Shown one piece after another: positions 58,374 through 64,000 of a stretch of 64,000 bases of DNA. Position 1 is the stretch's first letter. Every line of letters begins with the position of its first letter. Under the pieces are notes generated by a model. The model was not told where the DNA came from and searched no databases. It saw nothing but the letters and a program-made list of their open reading frames with translations. This DNA comes from JACVRW01 sp963811055 (GTDB taxonomy: Bacteria > Actinomycetota > Thermoleophilia > Solirubrobacterales > Thermoleophilaceae). A program made the translations under genes and the position numbers. The DNA is taken from positions 1 to 64,000 of the forward strand of contig CAWEPQ010000016.1 of NCBI GenBank assembly GCA_963811055.1, read 5' to 3'.

Positions 58374-60338
58374 CTAGCGGTCATCGGGCTCCCTCACAAA
58401 CCCCACAAACGCATCAATCGCCCCCGGATCCGCCAGGGCATCCCGGCTAGCCACCTTCTCCGGCGAATCGCCCAGCAGGATCCGCTTGACCGGCAGCTCC
58501 AGCTTCTTCCCGGTCATCGTCCGCGGGATCGCCGGCACGGCCTCGATCGTGTCGGGCACGTGGCGGGGTGACAGGGCCGAGCGCAGTGCGCGCCCGATCG
58601 AGGACTGCAGCGAGTCGTCCAGCTCGAAGCCGTCCGCCAGCTGCACGAACAGGATCAGCTCGCCGGGGCCGCCCTCCGGGTCCTCCAGGTGCACGACCAG
58701 GGAGTCGACCACCGAGTCCAGGTTCTCCACCACCGCGTAGAACTCGCCCGTCCCCAGCCGGACGCCGCCGCGGTTCAGAGTCGCGTCCGAGCGGCCCGTG
58801 ACCACGCAGCTTCCGCGCTCGGTAAAGAGAATCCAGTCGCCGAAGCGCCAGATGCCCGGGTACTCGTCGAAGTAGGTGGAGCGGTAGCGCTCGCCATCGT
58901 CGTCGCCCCAGAAGCGCACCGGCATCGACGGCATCGGCTGGCGGATTACCAGCTCCCCGAGCGACCCGACCACCTCCTCACCCGCCGGGTCGAACGCCGC
59001 GGAGTCCACCGCCAGGCAGCGCCCCGAGATCTCCCCGCGGTACACCGGCTGCAGCGGACCTCCCTGGACAACACCGCAGCACACATCCGTCCCGCCGCTG
59101 CCCACGTTCAGCAGCACGTCGGACCCCAGCTGCTCGTACACCCAGTCGAACCCCTCCGCCGGCAGCGGCGACCCTGCCGCGCACAGCTGCCGCAGCGACG
59201 ACAGGTCGAAGTCGCTCCCCACATCCATCCCCGCCTTGCGGCAGCCCATCAGCAGCGCCGGGCCGGCGCCCATGATCGTGGGCTGCGTCTGCTCGGCGAG
59301 CGCCCACTGGGCGGACATGTCCGGGTACAGCGGATTCCCGTCCAGCATCACGATCGACGCCCTCAGGAGCAGCGTGGAAACCAGCGCGTTCCACATCATC
59401 CAGGCCGTCGTGGTGAACCACATGAGCCGGTCGCCGTGCTGGATGTCCCAGCTCAGCCCATGGTTCTTGAAGTGCTCCACCAGGATCCCGCCGTGGCGGT
59501 GCACGATCGCCTTGGGCAGCCCCGTGGTGCCCGACGAGAAGAGCACGTACAGCGGGTGGTCGAACGACAGCTGCTCGAACGACAGCGGACCCGATTCCGC
59601 GACCAGCGACGGCCACGAGACCGAATCCGGCAGCGCGTCGTCTCCCCCGCCCGCATACGGCACGTGCACCACGTGCTCCAGCCCCGGCAGCGCCGCCCTG
59701 ATCTCGGCCACCTCGGCGCGCCGGTCCACGTCCTTCTCCCCATAGCGGTAGCCGGCGATCGCCAGCAGCACCTTCGGCTCCAACATCGCGAAGCGGTCGA
59801 TCACCGCGCGCGGTCCGAACTCGGTCGCGCAGGTGGCCCACACCGCCCCGAGGCTCGCTGCCGCCAGGAACGCGATCAGCGTCTCCGGGATGTTCGGCAG
59901 GTAGGCCACCACGCGGTCGCCCTCCCCCACCCCGAGCCGCTGCAGCCCAACCCGTGCCGCCGCCACCTGCTCGCGCAGGTCCCCGAAGGTCAGCTCGAAC
60001 GGCTCGCGCGTCTGCGAGATCGCCGTGATCGCCACCGACGCCAGGTCCTCCTCGCGGCCCAGCATGTGCTCCGCGTAGTTGAGCCGCGCGCCGGTGAACC
60101 ACTCCGCCCCGGGCATCTCCCGCGAGCCGAGCACGCGCTCATACGGCGTCGAGGCCCGCACGCCGAAGAAGTCCCACAAGGACCCCCAGAACCCCTCGAG
60201 ATCCGACACCGACCACGCGAACAGCTGGTCGTAGTCAGAGAGCTCCTGCCCGCGCGTGTCGCGCACGTGGTCGAGGAAGCGGCCCACCTGCGTGGTCTGG
60301 CGTACGTCCGCCGGCGGGGTCCAGAGGACCTCGCTCAC
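58374..60338 (-). CDS. aacS: Acetoacetate--CoA ligase (acetoacetyl-CoA synthetase)
   Basis: A 654-residue adenylate-forming enzyme of full AacS length. MSEVLWTPPADV and GFWGSLWDFFGV form the ACS N-terminal region; YVLFSSGTTGLPKAIVHRHGG is the ATP motif; YRGEISGRCLAVDSAAFDPAGEEV and GRSDATLNRGGVRLGTGEFY follow, and TMTGKKLELPVKRIL holds the C-terminal catalytic Lys. It activates acetoacetate for use as carbon or in polyhydroxyalkanoate/ketone metabolism. GTG start. Confidence 0.9.
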   Translation of the reverse strand: MSEVLWTPPADVRQTTQVGRFLDHVRDTRGQELSDYDQLFAWSVSDLEGFWGSLWDFFGVRASTPYERVLGSREMPGAEWFTGARLNYAEHMLGREEDLASVAITAISQTREPFELTFGDLREQVAAARVGLQRLGVGEGDRVVAYLPNIPETLIAFLAAASLGAVWATCATEFGPRAVIDRFAMLEPKVLLAIAGYRYGEKDVDRRAEVAEIRAALPGLEHVVHVPYAGGGDDALPDSVSWPSLVAESGPLSFEQLSFDHPLYVLFSSGTTGLPKAIVHRHGGILVEHFKNHGLSWDIQHGDRLMWFTTTAWMMWNALVSTLLLRASIVMLDGNPLYPDMSAQWALAEQTQPTIMGAGPALLMGCRKAGMDVGSDFDLSSLRQLCAAGSPLPAEGFDWVYEQLGSDVLLNVGSGGTDVCCGVVQGGPLQPVYRGEISGRCLAVDSAAFDPAGEEVVGSLGELVIRQPMPSMPVRFWGDDDGERYRSTYFDEYPGIWRFGDWILFTERGSCVVTGRSDATLNRGGVRLGTGEFYAVVENLDSVVDSLVVHLEDPEGGPGELILFVQLADGFELDDSLQSSIGRALRSALSPRHVPDTIEAVPAIPRTMTGKKLELPVKRILLGDSPEKVASRDALADPGAIDAFVGFVREPDDR

Positions 60339-60348
60339 GGGCGCCGCC

Positions 60349-60777
60349 TCAGTCGAGCGTGGTCCTGCCGTCCTCGTGCACCGTCCAGCTCGGGTTGTGG
60401 GCGACCTCCCAGGGATGCCCGTCGGGGTCGATGAAGACCGCCGAGTAGCCGCCCCAGAACGTCTCCGCGCCGGGCCGCCCGATCGTGGCTCCCGCCGCGC
60501 GTGCCTCCTCGATCACCGCGTCCACCTGACCGGGCGAGTTGACGTTGTAGGCCAGGGTGACCCCTCCCCACCCGCCCTCGTCCGTGACCGTGCTGTCCGC
60601 GGCGAGCTTGCCCCGGTCCCACAGCGCGATGACCAGCCCGCCCGCCTGGAAGAACGCCACGTGGTCGGTCTCGTTGTCCACGCCGCCGTCCATTTGCCAG
60701 CCGAGCCCCTCGTAGAACGTCCGCGCGCGCCCGACGTCGTTCACACCCAGCGTGATCAGGCTGAGCCGCTGCTCCAT
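60349..60777 (-). CDS. VOC family protein (glyoxalase/bleomycin resistance-like)
   Basis: A 142-residue single-module pair of the vicinal-oxygen-chelate fold: LSLITLGVNDVGRARTFYEGLGW, DHVAFFQAGGLVIALW, and FIDPDGHPWEVAHNP with a typical Glu. The start ATG (MEQRLSL) has GGAGG upstream. It precedes aacS on the same strand by ten bases. Activity unknown. Confidence 0.82.
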   Translation of the reverse strand: MEQRLSLITLGVNDVGRARTFYEGLGWQMDGGVDNETDHVAFFQAGGLVIALWDRGKLAADSTVTDEGGWGGVTLAYNVNSPGQVDAVIEEARAAGATIGRPGAETFWGGYSAVFIDPDGHPWEVAHNPSWTVHEDGRTTLD

Positions 60778-60865
60778 ACCCGCCTCCTTCGTCGATGGAA
60801 GGAGCACCGTAACCCTCGAAACCAGGCCGCTCTTGAACTTTTCGGACACTGGGTAGCCTCGGGGC

Positions 60866-61573
60866 ATGGCCTATCGCGAGTTCGGCCCGGGCAGGTGCTT
60901 GGCGGACTTCGTGACCTGCACCTGGGAGCGCGAGGCCGCGCCGGCCGGCGGCCCGGGCACGGCGCGGGTGCTGCCCGATGGCTGCGTGGATCTCGTGTGG
61001 CGGGGCGGCGACCTGTTCGTGGCCGGCCCCGACAGCCGCGCGTTCCTGAGCCCCGTGGACCCCAGCGGGACGATCGTCGGGCTGCGGTTCCGGACGGGCA
61101 CCGCGGGACAGCTGCTGGGCCTGCCCGCCAGCGAGCTGCTCGACGCGCGCGTGCCGGTGGCGGAGATCTGGGGCGCCGAGCTGGCCGAGCGGCTGGGCGA
61201 GGCGCCGAGCGCGGACATCCGCCGTGCCCTGCTGGAGCAGGCGGTCGAACGACGTCTGGCCGAGCCCGACCAGCTGGTGCTCGCCGCCGTCCGCCGCCTG
61301 GGCCGTCCGCGCACGAGGATCGGCCAGCTGAGCGACGCCCTCGGCACCAGCGAGCGCCATCTGCTGCGGCGCTTCAACGGCGCGGTCGGCTACGGGCCCA
61401 AGACCCTGGACCGGGTGCTGCGCTTCCAGCGCTTCCTCGAACGGGCACGCGCACGCAACGGCGGCGGCGACCTGGCGCGCACCGCCGCCGACCTCGGCTA
61501 CGCGGACCAGGCCCACCTCACCCGCGAGTGCGTGCGCCTGTCTGGCCTCACGCCCGCCCGGCTGGCCGCGTAA
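60866..61573 (+). CDS. AraC family transcriptional regulator
   Basis: A 235-residue regulator. The N-terminal ligand region (DFVTCTWEREAAPAGGPGTARVLPDGCVDLVWRGG) is of the DUF6597 type often found with AraC domains. The C-terminal double helix-turn-helix reads IGQLSDALGTSERHLLRRFNGAVGYGPKTLDRVLRFQRFL and TAADLGYADQAHLTRECVRLSGLTPARL. It is divergent from the VOC/aacS pair across 88 bases and may control it. Confidence 0.88.
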   Translation: MAYREFGPGRCLADFVTCTWEREAAPAGGPGTARVLPDGCVDLVWRGGDLFVAGPDSRAFLSPVDPSGTIVGLRFRTGTAGQLLGLPASELLDARVPVAEIWGAELAERLGEAPSADIRRALLEQAVERRLAEPDQLVLAAVRRLGRPRTRIGQLSDALGTSERHLLRRFNGAVGYGPKTLDRVLRFQRFLERARARNGGGDLARTAADLGYADQAHLTRECVRLSGLTPARLAA

Positions 61574-61578
61574 AAGCC

Positions 61579-62376
61579 TCACAGCCACGGCAGCAGCTCC
61601 TCCACACCGTCCACGATCTCGTCCGGCCGCTGGCGCTCGGGCACGGCCGCGATGTCCACCGAGCCGCTCATCCCGCTGCGCACCAGGATCGTGCGCGACC
61701 CGCCCAGGTGGCCGAGCGCGATGTCCATGTTGAGGTCGTCGCCCACCACCACGAGCTTCTCCGAAGGGGCGCCCAGCCGGGCGCTGGCCTCTTCGACCGC
61801 GATCCGCGAAGGCTTGCCCACCACCAGCGGCCGGGCGCCCGTGACCTTCGAGATCCCGGCCGTGACCATCGCGCCGCGGCTGAAGGTCACGCCGTTCGAG
61901 CCCCAGAACCCGCGCAGGTAGTTGGCCGTGAGCAGCCGCGCGCCGAGCATCACCGCGCGGGCAGCGGCCTCCATCGCGTCCAGGTCCACCTGCTCGACGT
62001 GGGCGACGAAGATCACCTGCGCGTCGTCGCTCTCCGTCAACGGCACTCCCGCGGCGGCCATCCGCTCATGCGTGGCCTCGGAGCCGAACACCATCACCCG
62101 CTCCCCCGCGTGCCGCCGCGCCAGATAGGACAACGCGCTGCACACCGGCGTGAGCAGCTCGCGCGCGCTCACCGGCAGCCCGTCGCGAGTGAGGCCCTCG
62201 GCGAACCCCTCGGGGCTCATGTGGCTGCCGTTGGTGAACAGCACGAGCGGCCGCCCGGACGCGCGGATCGCGTCCAGCACCTTGACCGCGCCGGGCAGCG
62301 GCTCGGCCCGGAAGTCCGGGCCGCGGTGGACGAGCGAGCCGTCCACGTCGAACACGAAGCCGCTGCGCGTCGTCAA
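61579..62376 (-). CDS. HAD-IIA family phosphatase (NagD-like)
   Basis: A 265-residue haloacid dehalogenase-type hydrolase. DxD nucleophile in FVFDVDGSLVHRG, motif II in VLFTNGSHMSPEGF, motif III Lys in LVVGKPSRIAVEEA and motif IV in VVVGDDLNMDIALGHLGG are complete, with a type IIA cap between. It dephosphorylates small sugar or nucleotide phosphates. I use the TTG overlapping the carboxyltransferase stop (TTGA); a GTG five codons upstream is possible. Confidence 0.87.
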   Translation of the reverse strand: MTTRSGFVFDVDGSLVHRGPDFRAEPLPGAVKVLDAIRASGRPLVLFTNGSHMSPEGFAEGLTRDGLPVSARELLTPVCSALSYLARRHAGERVMVFGSEATHERMAAAGVPLTESDDAQVIFVAHVEQVDLDAMEAAARAVMLGARLLTANYLRGFWGSNGVTFSRGAMVTAGISKVTGARPLVVGKPSRIAVEEASARLGAPSEKLVVVGDDLNMDIALGHLGGSRTILVRSGMSGSVDIAAVPERQRPDEIVDGVEELLPWL

Positions 62377-63840
62377 GCCGCACGTCGCCACACCACCAGG
62401 TCGTCGCCCTTCTCCACGCGCACGTAGCCCACGTCGCGCTTGGCCAGCTCGGCCAGCAGCCGCACCAGCGGATCGCGGCCGGGGCGTGCCAGGGGCGGCG
62501 ACGGCGAGGCGCCGCCGGCCATCGCGTCCACCTGCTCGGCCGGCATGGTCAGCCGCAGCAGCAGCTCCTCCTCGGAGATGCGCTCGCCGAACCGCGAGCG
62601 CGCGCCCTCCAGGCTGATCGGCTCCAGATCGCGCAGCTCCGCGGCACGCGGCAGGGAGAGCACGCGGTCGGCCACCTCAGGGTCCACCGGAGCGGCCGGC
62701 TCGTAGAAGTGGCCGAGGAAGTAGCGCACCGTCTCGTCGGACACGCTCGACCAGCGCTTGCCCGACAGCACGTTGGCCACCGCCTGCGTGACCACGAACT
62801 GCGACACGGGCGTGACCATGATCGGGTAGCCCATCTCGGCGCGCACGCGCGTGACCTCCTCCACCGCCGCGTCGAACAGGTCGGCGCGGCCCATCTCCTC
62901 CAGCTGCCGACGCGTGGTGGTGACCATGCCTCCGGGCATCTGGTGGTGGTAGTAGGCGGCGTCGTACTCGGCGGGCGCGCCGAGCGGCAGCCCGCGGTCG
63001 GCTGCGAGCGTGCGGAAGTGGTCGGACACCGCCGCGAGCGCCTCGAGGTCGAGCCCGTGCTCGAAGCCCTCCGCCTCCAGGTTGCGGAGCGTGGTCTCGG
63101 CCGGCGGGTTGGAGGTGCCGTTCGCCACCGGCGCCACCGCCGTGTGCAGCGTGCGGATGCCGGCTCGGAGCCCCTCCATGTAGGCCATCGGGCCGAGCCC
63201 GATCGTGCAGTGGCTGTGCAGCTCCACCGGCCGCGGCGCGAACGCCGCGATGAACTTGGGCACCAGCTCGCGCACCGCGTCAACTGTGAGAAGGCCGCCG
63301 GGGTCCTTGAGGTACAGGCGGTCGATGTCCGGCGAGGCCGCCACCGCCGCGGCGCGCTCGGCGTAGTAGTCGTGCGTGTGGGCGGGGCTGATCGAGTAGG
63401 TGAGCCCCACCACCACCTCCTCGATCCCCTCCTCGCGCGCCATCCGCGCCAGCCGGATCAGCGAGTCGGGGTCGTTCGAGGGCTCGGCGATCTGCACGCG
63501 CCGGATCCCGTTGCGGGCCACCAGCCGGAACGACAGCCGGATCACGTCCTCGGCCGGCGGGCACCCAGGAGATGAAGCGCATGCCGGTGGTGATGAAGTT
63601 GAGCGGCGTGTCCGGCATCGCCGCGCTGACCAGCCGGATCCGCTCCCACGGGTCCTCGCGGTGGAAGCGCACCGACACCGCCATGTGCGTGCTCGAGGTG
63701 AAGTCGAGCGCCCGGAAGCCCACCCGGTCCATCACCGGCGCGATCGCCGTGACGTCCGGCGTGGTGAGCCCGGTGGCGCCCCAGAGGCTCTGGTTGCCGT
63801 CGCGGGTGGTGGTGTCGACGATCTCGATGCGGTCGCTCAA
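62373..63840 (-). pseudogene. Biotin-dependent carboxyltransferase (pyruvate carboxylase subunit B / oxaloacetate decarboxylase alpha-like), frameshifted
   Basis: About 488 residues if restored. The DRE-TIM barrel has VDTTTRDGNQSLWGAT, the metal site ELHSHCTIGLG and LYLKDPGGLLTVDAV, followed by the PYC_OADA region with GMVTTTRRQLEEMG. The frame shifts near 63552-63558: after FISWVPA the expected EDVIRLSFRLV continues in another frame. It starts at TTG overlapping the biotinyl protein's stop. It would transfer carboxyl between biotin and a 2-oxoacid or acyl-CoA. The close coupling to neighbours argues for a sequence error rather than decay. Confidence 0.8.
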
Positions 63841-64000
63841 GGAGCGGTCTCCACCCTGAACAGCGCCTCGCCGTCCCCCACGAGCTGCGCGTCGTCGGCG
63901 CAGATCTCGACGATGGTGCCCGACACCCCCGCGGGCACCGAGTTCATCATCTTCATGATCTCGATGATGCAGACCACGGTGTCCGGCTCCACGCGGGCGC
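63837..64000 (-). CDS. Biotinyl (BCCP-like) protein, C-terminal part (gene leaves at the right edge)
   Basis: The last 54 residues of a biotin-attachment domain. EIMKMMNSVPAGVSG carries the biotinylated Lys (usual form AMKM), and GTIVEICADDAQLVGDGEALFRV completes the barrel. It is immediately upstream of, and overlaps, the carboxyltransferase gene. The N-terminal portion, and any biotin carboxylase gene, lie beyond the window. Confidence 0.85.
   Translation of the reverse strand, partial: ARVEPDTVVCIIEIMKMMNSVPAGVSGTIVEICADDAQLVGDGEALFRVETAP

Noticed and set aside
60256..62427. A 723-codon plus-strand frame
   Set aside because: It crosses aacS, VOC, AraC and HAD genes on both strands; the named genes have clear domains, this has none.
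1..64000. CRISPR arrays, tRNA/rRNA genes, prophage or transposase genes
   Set aside because: No regularly spaced repeats, cloverleaf sequences or mobile-element proteins were found on reading both strands.

Overview
The window is very GC-rich, densely coding DNA with many GTG/TTG starts, 4-base ATGA/GTGA/TTGA gene overlaps and actinobacterial gene families (DUF1707, CHAD, FCD-type GntR, PucR). It looks like a chromosomal segment of a soil actinobacterium. My best guess is the Thermoleophilia/Solirubrobacterales side of Actinomycetota; that placement is inference. I see no phage, transposase, CRISPR array, rRNA or tRNA.

Layout. (1) 1-7677: nitrogen entry: a partial glutamine-synthetase-like gene, a cation/proton antiporter, a PucR-type regulator, an Amt ammonium channel coupled to two tiny membrane proteins, and a GntR regulator. 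(2) 7764-15972: a glutamine-synthetase-like ligase (GmaS/GlnT type), a three-gene split glutamate-synthase module (MgsABC/GlxBCD type), an unknown 149-residue protein and two tandem FAD amine oxidases. This resembles the N-methylglutamate route for methylated amines, but the usual four-subunit dehydrogenase is absent. (3) 15982-25903: amino-acid permease, stress protein, hydrolase, then an acyl-CoA-dehydrogenase-fold enzyme, a DUF1989-GcvT fusion, a flavin reductase, a PhyH oxygenase, a methenyl-THF cyclohydrolase-like protein and PurU: a one-carbon/folate group. (4) 25999-35162: aldehyde dehydrogenase, the complete protocatechuate ortho-cleavage set pcaIJHGBDC with pobA, and an MFS transporter. 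(5) 35160-35329: a 170-base hairpin element carrying the stop codons of both convergent neighbours. (6) 35327-43969: a GcvT-like protein and a homocysteine methyltransferase/SAM methyltransferase fusion, divergent from a seven-gene operon (CoA ligase, GntR, dehydrogenase, DUF6282 hydrolase, GalB-like, GalC-like, extradiol dioxygenase). (7) 43973-51185: hydroxycinnamoyl-CoA hydratase-lyase with MarR, a benzoylformate decarboxylase/benzaldehyde dehydrogenase pair and an amidohydrolase. (8) 51182-64000: housekeeping and miscellaneous genes, ending in a biotin-dependent carboxyltransferase.

Taken together, the genes suggest use of plant-derived aromatics (4-hydroxybenzoate, hydroxycinnamates, phenylglyoxylate-type acids, possibly gallate/methoxylated acids) and N-methyl compounds. 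Methyl groups would pass through tetrahydrofolate and leave as formate via PurU. Four genes (DUF1989-GcvT, an amidase, a GGDEF protein, the carboxyltransferase) are broken by five frameshifts; clean protein homology resumes after each, so sequence errors are as likely as true pseudogenes.
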